Origin: Hypomesus transpacificus
Lineage: Eukaryota; Chordata; Actinopteri; Osmeriformes; Osmeridae
Direction of reading: 5' to 3'
Length of the DNA stretch: 64,000 nt
NCBI RefSeq assembly: GCF_021917145.1
Contig: NC_061062.1
Span: 6,778,160-6,842,159, forward strand
A program made the translations under genes and the position numbers. Each line of letters starts with the position of its first letter. The first letter of the stretch is position 1. The notes under the pieces were generated by a model. That model had not been told where the DNA came from, did no database searches, and worked only from the letters and a program-made list of their open reading frames with translations. Shown here piece after piece: positions 51,130 to 61,615 of the stretch.

Positions 51130-51273
51130 GTCACTCCATAGACAAGTTCATTAAACCTCATCAACATTCGTAAGGCCAGCCACTCTGATCCTTTCCACGG
51201 CAACAACACCATCCCGCTGAACTGCACGGGTCCTCCAGAGACTATGAAGCAGACAATAGGAATGTGTTCACAC
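51130..51273 (+). CDS. Weak candidate terminal exon, unrecognised
   Basis: After an acceptor-like cactccatag the frame reads TSSLNLINIRKASHSDPFHG, then NNTIPLNCTGPPETMKQTIG, stopping after MCSH. The composition is protein-like but there is no partner exon, no family match and only one usable border. It may be chance. Confidence 0.15.
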
Positions 51274-51304
51274 TAACCTGCAAGCCTTTCTACAGTTATC
51301 TATA

Positions 51305-51440
51305 GTCATTCATTTAGCAGACGCTTTTATCTAAAGCGACGTAGAAAAAATGCTACATACATACAACATAGCAAGAACAGAAGTTCATCAAGGACTAGAA
51401 CTGCACCGTTCTAATGGTATTACAGTGTTCAGTGCCAAGG
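51305..51440 (+). repeat. Fish dispersed repeat (tttagcagacgcttttatc family)
   Basis: Starts catttagcagacgcttttat and continues with aaggactagaactgcaccg. The copies at 60172-60300 and 61810-61935 share the first block, and the 60.2-kb copy also shares the aggactagaa segment, so these belong to one family in this genome. Confidence 0.65.
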
Positions 51441-51976
51441 AGTGTTTTACACATATTTATCTTAGTTTGAGAGACTTTCACAGTGAGTTCTACCCTTATA
51501 AACACGAAGAAAGCATTTGCCTTTAGCATATCTCCTATGCAATACATTTTCCCCATCGATGTAGATGAGAAGAAAAAAAAATCATGATACAGAGGTTTTC
51601 ATTTCCAAATCTGTGATGTGGTGTTTCCTTCCTCAAAGCCGATACCATGTAGAGGAGGAAGTGGATACCAGCGTTCCAAAGAGACACCAGTTATTCAGTT
51701 TCTCTCGCTTATGAAACTGTTCATCATTTGTTCTTTGTGCTGTTGGTTGACTCAATTCAAAGTAAACTGTCTCTGTTTATTCTCTCTAGTGCAGTGGGAA
51801 CAGTTCAGTTGTGAGGAAATGCATTCATATTCTTAAAATATTTGTGAACATAGACTGAATGTAGAATGTATTTATTGAATTTGAAATGGATTGATGTTAT
51901 ATTTTAATAGAAGGTGTTGCCAAAGAAAGATCACCACTCTAGATGGACAGTAACATTTTCTTCTCTTCTGTTTCAG

Positions 51977-52166
51977 GACCACAGTGACAGTGACACGGCT
52001 TAAGGCTCAGACCTCACTGTGGAGGTCCTCATGTTATTGTTTTGTTTCCATCCATGTAAAGTCCATTTCCAGATCCAATAAGCACACGAGACACATAAAC
52101 ACATAAACACAAAACACGTTGCAAGGCCTCTTTTATGAAAAGCACTTCAACGACTGTTCTAATAAA
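51977..52166 (+). other. Exon-like segment ending DHSDSDTA-stop with a poly(A) signal
   Basis: A good acceptor (cttctgtttcag at 51976) is followed by nine codons, DHSDSDTA and TAA at 52001-52003. AATAAA occurs at 52161-52166. This is the shape of a last exon with a short 3'UTR, but no upstream exon in a compatible phase was identified. Confidence 0.22.
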
Positions 52167-52806
52167 GACTAAATTATTATACAAAATGACTGCTCTTCCC
52201 AGTGTAGACTAAATGACTGCTCTACCCAGCATAGACTAAATGACTGACCTAGTAAACCTAATCTCCAGTTTATGTTAGTTATATGGCTGAGGGCAGTGAC
52301 TGTTAGACGTGTTTGCTTGCTGAGACCTCTATTTCATTTCAGTCAAGCAACTGAACTTTTGTTCTTTCAGCCATCTTGGTGAGAATGAGGGGAGGGGGGG
52401 GGGGGGGCGAGGTTGCCATGACATATGAAGACATCAGTGCTGTAATGTGCTTAACTAAAAAGAGTGCCAAGGATGGGTGTTTTTTTCGTTTACATTGTTT
52501 GGAAACTTTCGGTTGATACTTTAGTGCCCTTCCTGTAAAGCATTAATTTGCACTACTGAATGTATTATTATTGCTGTAGCTGTAGTACTTAACTACTTTT
52601 TAAATCCCCTTTACCGTAGCCTATTTGCTTTTAGGGTTGTCTTTTGGTTGGGGGTGGGTGGTCACCCAGCCAAGATTTTTGGGAGTGACACAAAAGAAGA
52701 AAAAGTATGGATGTAAAAAATATATTTACTATTACTTTCTTTAATCGGCTCTGGTTTTGTGGTTGGCTTTTTGTTTGTGTAGAAGCCTCAGCTGACTCTT
52801 CAAATG

Positions 52807-53043
52807 TTCCGCGGGAAAAAGTGTCCAGTAAACTCCCATGGATCGGGTAACATTTTCTATTGGGTAACAACGTGGCCAAGACGGCTTTGATTGGTCAGAG
52901 AAAATGTGATCCCTCCACCAGTGTCTCCCTGCACGGACAAAGAAGAACAAGAGTACTCGCTCTGATTGGTCGATGGATTGTCGAAGACGTTGTTGATTGG
53001 TCAGCAGGATTGCCGCTCGTGAGCTTCTATTTTGAACATAAAT
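52807..53043 (+). promoter_or_regulatory. cdc25b: cdc25b promoter: E2F site, four CCAAT boxes, CHR, TATA-like
   Basis: In order: ttccGCGGGAAA (E2F type, 52807-52818); inverted CCAAT boxes (attgg) at 52859, 52890, 52965 and 52996; CHR element TTTGAA at 53031-53036; and ataaata at 53037-53043. The CCAAT boxes form two pairs, each spaced 31 bases, and the last is 35 bases from the CHR. NF-Y boxes about 31-33 bases apart next to a CHR are the known arrangement of G2/M gene promoters controlled by NF-Y and the MuvB complexes (DREAM, B-MYB). Three of the boxes share the longer gattggtc. Confidence 0.82.
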
Positions 53044-53407
53044 ACGAGCAGCTGTATTTCTTCTTCAGAAGAGGGCTGTCAGAGGGAGTACACTGGTGTG
53101 CAGCTCTCTGACAGGAGAACGATGCAGTTTTATCAGTAGTGATCGTAGCTAGTTGTATTTAAGTTTTTATTGGTTTTATGGACGGTGACTACACAAATCG
53201 TATGCATATTTTGGATTGGTTCGTTTCTTGCAAATTTTCAATTGTATAAAAATGTTTTCATGATTCGGTTTAGGCTAGTTGCTACCAGCTAACTCGCTTC
53301 TATCTGTAAGGTAGCTAAGCGTCTTTTAACACACAAAAAGACAACATTGAAAAAGGAGCACCGATTAACTACCGTGCTAGAACAAATACTTAACCTTTTC
53401 ACCAAAA

Positions 53408-56400
53408 ATGGATCTACATCAAGTAACGGGCGACATTAGTCCCGTCAGCAATCGCAGGCCTGATGGAATCCCCCGGCTTTCCTCTCTGTCTCTGCCCGAG
53501 TTGGGAAACACGACCTCCCCCTGTATGAAGAATCTGTTCTCGCCTGGACCTGCAACTGTGCTATCCCCTGTCACCCATCTGGCTCTAAACATGAACAATC
53601 TAGCGGGACTGGGAGGGTAAGTGTGCGTTGGTATCTAAACGAGTTGGCCCACTCGGCGCCTCATTGCTTTGTTAACTAGCTTGTTAGCTCCGACCAAGTG
53701 TACCAGCTTGTTGGTTTGCTAAACCAACAAATTATCTAGTGTATTTGCCTCTGAACTGATTGATGCAGTCATGGTTTTGTGAGCAGATATTAATGGTATT
53801 TCATTTGGTTGACCTGTGTTTTCAGACAATGTGATACCCCCAAAAGAAGAAAGCATATGCCTCTGCTGAAGATTCCCTCCTTTGCCTCAGACGCTTCCTC
53901 TGATGCTGGTAAGACACAAATAGAATAGAATAGGGATGAGTAATGACTGGAAATATTTTATGTGAAGCGAGTCGTTGCGAGTTAAAATGGTGTTCTCACG
54001 TTCTGTGTCTGCCTTGTAGGCCACGGGCTAATGAATGTACAAGTTCCTCCCTGAATGTTTTTTAATCTGCTGCGCTTGCATGTGTTTAGCCACCCAAACG
54101 TGTGTTCACCAGCCCTGTGGTCTGGCTTTATTAAGGTGTCTTTTACTTTCTGTTCAGGCCTCGGTATGGATTCCCCCAGTCCCATGGATTCCATTGATGT
54201 GGAGGAGATGTAAGTTGCATGGTTTCCCCATATCTGGTCTGTTCACTGTCTCTGTGTCCCCCCTCACACGCACACACACTGCTGTGCTTTGGGATTAAAC
54301 CAGGGCTGCCGTTGGGATTAAAATTGGGGTCATTTATTTCTATTAAGTAGATTAGTAGATGAGATGATCAAGCTTATATGAACTTTCCTTCAGTTTTGCG
54401 TGAGGAGATTGGGATGTCATACATCTAGACGATCTGTATGGTAATAAGGGGCTTGGTCAGTGATTGATTACATTTTATTCAGTTGGGTTTTGGATTTGAA
54501 AGCAGGAGTTGTGTTCTGAGAGAGAATGCATAGGCCTACTTAATTATACGTGAGAAATGGACCATTTGTGTTTGAAATTGAGAGCATATCGTGGATTTGG
54601 CAGATATACTTGATGCGTGTTTCGTTAGCAGCGTTCATGCGGTGGCAGGAACGCTGTTATCTGGTCGTTGGGTTTATGTACCTTGACTTGCTGTGCTAAT
54701 CCTGGGTGGCCTCTGGGTTTCATGGCTGACTGGATGCATATCCTGACATCTGCCAGCGTCCGACGGCCGTCACTAAGAGCAGGGTCCTCAGGCCACAGCA
54801 CAGCTGCTTAATTGCTTTAGAGCTCCTTTTTGTTGGGACGGGGTGGAAGGATTCAATCACCCACCCCCTCAGGTTTTCGGCACACTCTTGTGCCTTGTGA
54901 TTTCAATAGGAATGGGGGCATGGCTGTGTGTGCAGGGGCTGATGAATGCGCCCTCCCCCCCATTGACTAAGACACACTCCTTATAACCCCCTCTTTCTCT
55001 CGCTCTCCGTCCACTCGGCAAACAAAGAGCTCTTGCAGGACGGCTTGGCGTGGTTGGCTCCAGCAGGCATATGGTAGATTAGCAGACCCCCCTCCTCCCC
55101 CTCTTTCTACACTCTGCCCTCAATGCAGCTCGTTTAGCATACAGGTGGGCAAATGTTGCGCACACCACTTCTCGCATCTACTCTTGTCCATGTGCTCTTA
55201 GTACATCAAGGCTCGGTGTACAAATGTTTGTACACCGACAGCTTCATCATGCTTGTCCAGACTGTCCTCGTCCAGACTGTCCTCATCCAGTCTCTCTTCA
55301 ATCTGCAGCTCAGACAGGGTTTCTCAGAATCACAAAGGGATTTATGCGCCATGAAGTTTGCACAGACAAGGAATTTGCTTTGGCAGGAAGGTGCATACAA
55401 TAAACAAATGGGAATCTTACATTGAAATATGTGGTCTAACTATACTGAGGGTACATCAACTCGTATAGTTCTCCTGACGTGCTGTGTTTGTAACCTCCTC
55501 CTCTGCACTCCAGGTTCGAGAGGGCCGTCCAGGAGAATGGCCGAGTCGTTAACCAGTGAGTATCCAAACCCACCGCTCTCGCTGCGCGCCGTTACTCTCG
55601 AGGTCAGGATTGTTAATCCGATGTTCTCTCGTCTTGTTTTTATAGGAAAATGCCCATCAGGAGAATCCAGTCTCTACCAGTAAGTCGAAACGCATCTGCT
55701 CGGTTTCCCTGCAACACCCCCACCCTAGCCCCCCCCACAGCCCCTAACCTGTCTCCTGTGGTCGCAGATGCACCTGCTGGGCCACAGCCCCGCTCTGAAA
55801 GGACAGGAGCCTGGAGCCTTCGGCCCCTCCTCCTCCTGCCCGGGACGGGGGGACAAGGAGAACCTGCTAGAGGTCAGGCCTGCGTCTGCTACCTCTGCTC
55901 ATCAGTGACGTCTGCTTCCAGCAGCTGACTGACAGCTGCTGTTGTTGTTGTTGTTCTTCCTGTAGGAGGGCTTTGAGTTCAAGAAGCCCGCCAAGCCAGT
56001 GTCCAAGCATCGCAGGCGCTCCTTCAACAGCAGGGAGGCCTTCGCACGCAGGCCCAACTCTGCCCCGGCCCTCATGGTACACACACACACACACGCAGGC
56101 CCAACTCTGCCCCGGCCCTCATGGTACACACACACACACAGACGCAGGGCCAACTCTGCCCCGGCCCTCATGGTACACACACACACACACACAGACGCAG
56201 GGCCAACTCTGCCCCGGCCCTCATGGTACACACACACACACACGCAGGGCCAACTCTGCCCCGGCCCTCATGGTACACGCACACACGTGCACACACATTA
56301 TTAACTTGATCGCATGTTGGTCTCCCGCTCCAGCTGTCCCCGCCCCCCTTTCAGCGGCTCGGCTCATTGGACGACAGCAGCCCCATGGTCCTGAGGCGCT

Positions 56401-56606
56401 CGTCCCTCACCTGTTCGCTGACCAGCGACGAGGACGACGGCTTCTTGGACGTGATGGATGACCCCCTGGAGGAGGTGAGGCTGGCGAGAGGGAGGGAGGG
56501 AGGGCAACGAGTTGGCAACAACCCTAGTCATGGCAACAACTGTTAGCTTCCCTAGAGAGCCTGAACAACCAGTCTCTGTTACTCCTGTCCTGACCTGGGT
56601 GTTCTG

Positions 56607-56640
<34 letters not shown>

Positions 56641-58497
56641 AGCAGAATGACTCCAACATGCCTCAGGGTATGGCCAGCCTGCTGACAGCGCCCCTAGTGG
56701 CAGACTCTCCTGCAGACAACTCGGTAAGTTCCTGATACACGGAAGGATTCTTTAGTTGTAGTAATCCAGAGTTATCTGTGGATTGGTATAAATAATGTGT
56801 GTATTTCCCCGTCCTGTCCTGTCCTGATGGCTTGTCCTCTGTGCCTTGCCTGCTCAGCCTGTGTTTGGCTGTCGTCCTCGGGGCTTGTTCCGCTCCCCCT
56901 CCCTGCCGGCGGGCCGCGGGGCCCTGAAGCGTCCGGAGCGTCCCCGGGACGACAACACCCCCATCAGGGTGAAGAGACGCCGCAGCCTGGCCGGCACCTA
57001 CGCCAGCCCCGAGAAGGACCCACTCTCCCCCCGTGCGGTCAGTAGCCCCCTGGCCCCCAACACCACCCCTTATTCCTGTCCTGGCCCCCTGCCCCACCCT
57101 TGACCCTGGTGTGACCCTACACCACCCCTAACCCTGGTTTAACCCTACACCATCCCTAACCCTGGTTTAACCCTACACCACCCCTAACCCTGGTTAACCC
57201 TCTGCAGGTGTGCCAGGTCCAGAGGTCCAAGTCCTTCTGCCACGTGGAGATCGAGAAGCTGCTGGACGGAGGGGTGGCGGAGCTCATAGGAGACTTCACC
57301 AAGGTGAGGGGGAGCACGGATGTGGGGAGGAGGTGCGTGGGGAGGAGGTGCGTGGGGAGCAGGGACGTGGGGAGCAGGGACGCGGGGAGCAGGGACGCGG
57401 GGAGCAGGGACGCGGGGAGCAGGGACGCGGGGAGCAGGGACGCGGGGAGCAGGGACGCGGGGAGCAGGGCTGTTCTTCATTGCCATCACAACCAACCCCT
57501 TTTATTTCATTTGATTGCTTTATTTCCGCAGCCGTTTGTCATTCCCACTGTGGACGGGAAACACCAGGACCTGAAATACATCACCCCCGACATGGTGAGA
57601 AGACCACACACACACACACACACACACACACACCAGAAGTAGTGAGATCGTTGCTCTCTCACACTCTTGTGCCCAATCGCTGCCGTGCTCTCGCCGGCGA
57701 GCCAATGAGAGAGGGGTCAGCTCAGTGTGTGCAGGCTTGACGTGCGTTGTGATTGGTCCTCAGATGGAGGCGTCTCTCAGCGGCCACTTCAGCGACGCGG
57801 TGGAGCGGCTGATCGTCATCGACTGCCGCTACCCGTACGAGTACGAGGGGGGCCACATCAAGGTGAGAGACACCTTCACCCCTTCTCCTCCCCCCCCCCC
57901 CCCTCTCCTCCTCCCCCACCCTTCCTCCTGTCGCAGGAGCAGCCTCCTAACCGTGGCTGTGTTTCCTCCAGGGGGCGCTCAACCTGCACCAGGAGGAGCA
58001 GGTGGAGGACTTCCTGCTGAGGAGGCCCATCCTGGCGGCGTCGCGCGAGAAGCGCGTGGTGCTGGTGTTCCACTGCGAGTTCTCGTCGGAGCGCGGCCCC
58101 AGGATGTGCCGCTTCGTGCGCGAGCGCGACCGCTCCGTGAACGAGTACCCCGCCCTGCACTACCCCGAGCTCTACATCCTCAAGGGGGGCTACAAGGAGT
58201 TCTTCCCCCACTTCCAGGTACTACCCCGGGGGGAGCAGAGTGTTGTTGCTCTGGGTGGGGGGGGGTTGGTGGTTAGAGAACATGATTTTTGAATGGTCGG
58301 GTCATGCCCCCTTAGGATAGGAAGCCTGACGTGTGTGTGTGTGTGTGTGTGTTAAGGTCCACTGCGAGCCCCAGGCCTACAGGCCCATGCACCATGAGGA
58401 CTTCAAGGAGGATCTGAGGAGGTTCCGTCTGAAGAGCAGGACTTGGGCTGGAGAACGCAGCAAGAGAGACCTGTACAGCCGCCTGAAGAAGCTGTGA
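53408..58497 (+). CDS. cdc25b: M-phase inducer dual-specificity phosphatase Cdc25B (15 exons, 560 aa)
   Basis: Cdc25 removes inhibitory Thr/Tyr phosphates from CDK1/2 to start mitosis. Exons: 53408-53616, 53826-53908, 54158-54209, 55514-55555, 55646-55679, 55768-55872, 55966-56076, 56334-56474, 56643-56723, 56858-57037, 57208-57303, 57532-57594, 57764-57862, 57972-58217, 58357-58497; all GT-AG, phases consistent. The N-terminal [12 protein letters not shown] is CDC25B-like. Regulatory motifs are 14-3-3-type RIQSLP (135-140), RRPNSAP (203-209) and FRSPSLP (297-303), a KEN box (170-172), DDGFLD (246-251, beta-TrCP type) and a basic VKRRRS. The catalytic rhodanese domain starts near residue 365, with active site HCEFSSERG (Cys467, Arg473). 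The C-terminal [19 protein letters not shown] is the usual CDK-docking tail. A teleost cdc25 paralogue other than b is the alternative. Confidence 0.92.
56077..56282 (+). repeat. Minisatellite of duplicated exon end plus donor in cdc25b intron 7
   Basis: The last 30 bases of exon 7 (gcaggcccaactctgccccg, then gccctcatg) with the following gtacacacac are repeated four more times. Donor copies lie at 56077, 56124, 56173, 56226 and 56273, and each unit also has a gcag acceptor-like start. The copied segment encodes the NSAP 14-3-3-type site. Confidence 0.92.
56609..56637 (+). repeat. Poly-C tract (29 C) as polypyrimidine tract of cdc25b exon 9
   Basis: Pure C run ending five bases before the exon 9 acceptor. 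The acceptor itself is a tandem NAGNAG (ccagcag), so the exon may begin at 56643 or 56646 and gain or lose one Gln. Confidence 0.88.
57100..57205 (+). repeat. 28-base minisatellite running into cdc25b exon 11 acceptor
   Basis: About three and a half copies of aaccctggtttaaccctaca plus ccacccct. The last copy merges with the acceptor ctctgcag at 57207. The aaccct core resembles the telomere-like repeat by chance of composition. Confidence 0.88.
57310..57470 (+). repeat. 16-base minisatellite after cdc25b exon 11 donor
   Basis: Starts within about seven bases of the donor at 57304 with gtggggaggaggtgc units, then at least seven gacgcggggagcaggg units. Strongly G-rich, so a G-quadruplex-prone intron start. 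Confidence 0.9.
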
Positions 58498-58628
58498 TCC
58501 CTCCATCCATCCATCCATTCCCCTGTACAGCTGTCTGAAAAGCTGTGATTCCTCCCTCCCTCCATCCCCCTGTACAGCTGTCTGAAAAGCTGTGATTCCC
58601 AACACTGCCCCTCCAGAAGCTAGGAGGA

Positions 58629-58660
<32 letters not shown>

Positions 58661-59505
58661 GCGCCCACATGTGCACACACACACACACAGCGCTCGCACA
58701 CACACACAAACACCTCATAGTCACACTCTTCCGCCTGGTGAGCGTTGGTGCTCCACGGACAGCCAGGTCCCGCCTCCCAAAAGCCCGGAACTTCAACCCT
58801 CACTGCCACGTTTGTCGTCGACCTGAACCACAGCACACAGTCTGGGATGGATGCGCAGTGTTTCCGAGCCGCGTCTGCCGTTTGCCCCCCCCGGAGATGT
58901 GTTTTGACGTGCTCAGTGCAGTGATGTCACTCACACGCCACGCTCGTAACCACTCGTAGCATCACGCTACAGCTCAGCCGATGCTACAGCGCCCCCACCC
59001 CCTCCCTTCCTCAACCCTATCAAGTCTCACTGGACCCATTTTCCGATTCCCTCGTTTTTGTTACGTATGTTGTTTACCGCCCTATTTAAGCACTTAATTC
59101 AATATCCCTTTTAGGTTGTGAGGTGCTGTGTTTTTAAATGCGTTGTGATTTTTGTATTCTCCTTTTGTTTGTGGGTGCATGTGCGCACGAGCCAACATTT
59201 TTCTGCCAATACCAAGTTGCAAGGGTTGAGACCCTGGCCTCCAGCCCAGAGCACGTAGAGTCTACGACTGGTGTCCTGTGAGAGGAGACGGGGTTCTGAG
59301 AGCTCAGAGCGTCTCCAGAACGAGCTCTCCTGTCTGTTCCCCGTGCTGCAGGTCAGCAACATGTCAAGATTGTTGACGAGAGACCCCGGATTTTTGAAAG
59401 TGGTTTTAATTCGATTATTATTTAAATTTATTTTTTACAGAATGGTGTTGCTTTGTGGCTTGATTTTTTTTTGTACCTGTCTTATGGGGGAGTTTCTGGA
59501 ATAAA
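58498..59505 (+). other. cdc25b: cdc25b 3'UTR with two copies of the coding tail
   Basis: Two copies of the last coding segment (ctgtacagctgtctgaaaag then ctgtgatt) lie at 58522-58552 and 58569-58599, so the stop-codon region was tandemly triplicated with CCAT-rich spacers. CA repeats follow at 58636-58695. The end is set by AATAAA at 59500-59505. Confidence 0.75.
59500..59505 (+). promoter_or_regulatory. Polyadenylation signal AATAAA (cdc25b)
   Basis: Canonical signal about 1 kb after the stop, after a T-rich stretch. Confidence 0.6.
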
Positions 59506-60714
59506 AATCTCATATTTAAACTGCCTGTGCCTATTTTCTTCAGTGACCAACATTGCTTACCCAACCCCATCAAATAATGACAACGGCAGACTTTACGAAC
59601 CACAGTTCTCTCAAGCTTCTACAGGACGTCTGTCCAGGCTGGTAGGAGGGTGGTGGCTGTTCACTGACATGGTTGCCTCACGGCTGCTCTTTGCACTTCC
59701 TGTTTTTCAAATCCTCCCGCTCTGAACGACCTTGGAGTAGGGTTAGTCAGTTGAGAACGTGCCCACACACATTCGTAGGCTCTCTCTCACACACACCCAC
59801 AAACACGCATGGACTCTGAAGCTTAGGCACACATTCCTGTCGAGTGAGAGGGGAATGCATGCAAAGGCTGATGTGCCCTACCAGAGAGGGAGGAGTAAAG
59901 AGCAAAGGAGGGGGGGGGAGAGAGGGAGGGAGTGGTGATGGGGCGTCACGTGCTGGGAACACGTGAAGTCTGGTAAAAAAAGAAAAAAACCTCGATCTCC
60001 CTTCTTGGCCGGCTGCCAAAGTATTTCGAAACGTGAAGAACTTCCCATTCCTCGCGTGGCTATGCAGAGGGGCCGCCTCAGCACTGACGACCGGCTGATG
60101 GTAAACTAGCAACAAACAAGCAGCTCACGTGCAGCACCAACTGAAATGTTGCCGTGGCTCAAGATTTTGCGTCTTCTCTCAGTAGACGCTTTTATCCAGG
60201 CAACATGCTGAAGTGCACATAGTTGGCCTTGCAGATAATCCAGGACTAGAAGTGTCCAGTCTGACAATGGTTGGTGCTAAGGAACAGTCTGTTACTAGAT
60301 GGTGTGACAACAATATATCCCTAAAACAAAACACTGGTATCATTGAATTAGAGCTGCTGTCTAGCTAAACAATATGGTTTATCAATAGTAAGGAATTTAT
60401 GTAGCAGCACTTCATAGCAACATACCTTCACCCCCATTCTCTACCAATGAGCTATACCCATCCCCATACCCTACCACTGAACTATAGGCATCCCCATCTG
60501 ATCTAACATGTTTTTGAACAGATCAGATGCGTGAGTGGACGCCTGGCTACTGAGGCTGTCTCCACCAGGGCTGACAAAGCCCTCGACACACACAGCATCT
60601 CTGGGGCCGTTTCCTGTTCAGCGACATGCTTGCGCTCTTCCGCCTTTTCAAACAAAAACATCCACTTCCTCGTGAATGATTCAGTGAGCAGCCGTCTCCC
60701 ACCTGTAGCCAGGA
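59506..60714. other. Intergenic sequence, no gene seen
   Basis: Contains a G run near 59910-59920 and a copy of the fish agacgcttttatcc repeat family at 60172-60300, with the same aggactagaagtg segment as the 51.3-kb copy. No ORF with recognisable content. Confidence 0.45.
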
Positions 60715-61615
60715 GCAGAGGGGAGGTGAGGGAGGGTCCTGGCCCTCTGTGGCAGTCAGGAGGGGAGGTGAGGGAGGGTCCTGGCCCTCTGTGGCAGTCA
60801 GGAGGTGAGGGGAGATGAGGGAGGGTCCTGGCCCTCTGTGGCAGTCAGGAGGGGAGGTGAGGGAGGGTCCTGGCCCTCTGTGGCAGTCAGGAGGGGAGGT
60901 GAGGGAGGGTCCTGGCCCTCTCTGGCAGTCAGGAGGGGAGGTGAGGGAGGGTCCTGGCCCTCTGTGGCAGTCAGGAGGTGAGGGGAGATGAGGGAGGGTC
61001 CTGGCCCTCTGTGGCAGTCAGGAGGGGAGGTGAGGGAGGGTCCTGGCCCTCTGTGGCAGTCAGGAGGGGAGGTGAGGGAGGGTCCTGGCCCTCTCTGGCA
61101 GTCAGGAGGGGAGGTGAGGGAGGGTCCTGGCCCTCTCTGGCAGTCAGGAGGGGAGGTGAGGGAGGGTCCTGGCCCTCTGTGGCAGTCAGGAGGTGAGGGG
61201 AGATGAGGGAGGGTCCTGGCCCTCTGTGGCAGTCAGGAGGGGAGGTGAGGGAGGGTCCTGGCCCTCTGTGGCAGTCAGGAGGGGAGGTGAGGGAGGGTCC
61301 TGGCCCTCTCTGGCAGTCAGGAGGGGAGGTGAGGGAGGGTCCTGGCCCTCTGTGGCAGTCAGGAGGGGAGGTGAGGGAGGGTCCTGGCCCTCTCTGGCAG
61401 TCAGGAGGGGAGGTGAGGGAGGGTCCTGGCCCTCTGTGGCAGTCAGGAGGTGAGGGGAGGTGAGGGAGGGTCCTGGCCCTCTGTGGCAGTCAGGAGGTGA
61501 GGGGAGATGAGGGAGGGTCCTGGCCCTCTGTGGCAGTCAGGAGGGGAGGTGAGGGAGGGTCCTGGCCCTCTGGCAGTCAGGAGGTGACAGAGGGTCCTGG
61601 CCCTCTGGCAGTCAG
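60715..61615 (+). repeat. Large 42-base minisatellite, about 20 copies
   Basis: The basic unit starts gtgagggagggtcctggccc and continues tctgtggcagtcaggagggg ag. A longer 47-base variant with gtgaggggagatgaggg recurs about every four to six units, giving a higher-order pattern, and ctctgtggcag alternates with ctctctggcag. The unit is divisible by three, so all forward frames stay open (REGPGPLWQSGGEV). No start, splice or family evidence supports a protein. Confidence 0.95.

Larger units (their letters stand above)
48716..52800. other. Non-coding interval upstream of cdc25b
   Basis: Holds interrupted CA repeats at 49056-49146, a 7-base minisatellite at 49739-49846, TG-rich sequence at 50880-51020, a SINE-like fragment at 51305-51440, a G run at 52391-52407 and otherwise undistinguished sequence. 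Two weak exon-like segments are listed separately. No clear gene. Confidence 0.45.

Noticed and set aside
57100..57205. aaccct repeats as interstitial telomere sequence
   Set aside because: The unit is 28 bases with only two AACCCT words; vertebrate telomere repeats would be uninterrupted TTAGGG/CCCTAA hexamers.
60978..61463. Long open frames with REGPGPLWQSGGEV repeats
   Set aside because: Unit length divisible by three keeps frames open automatically; no start context, splice site or family.
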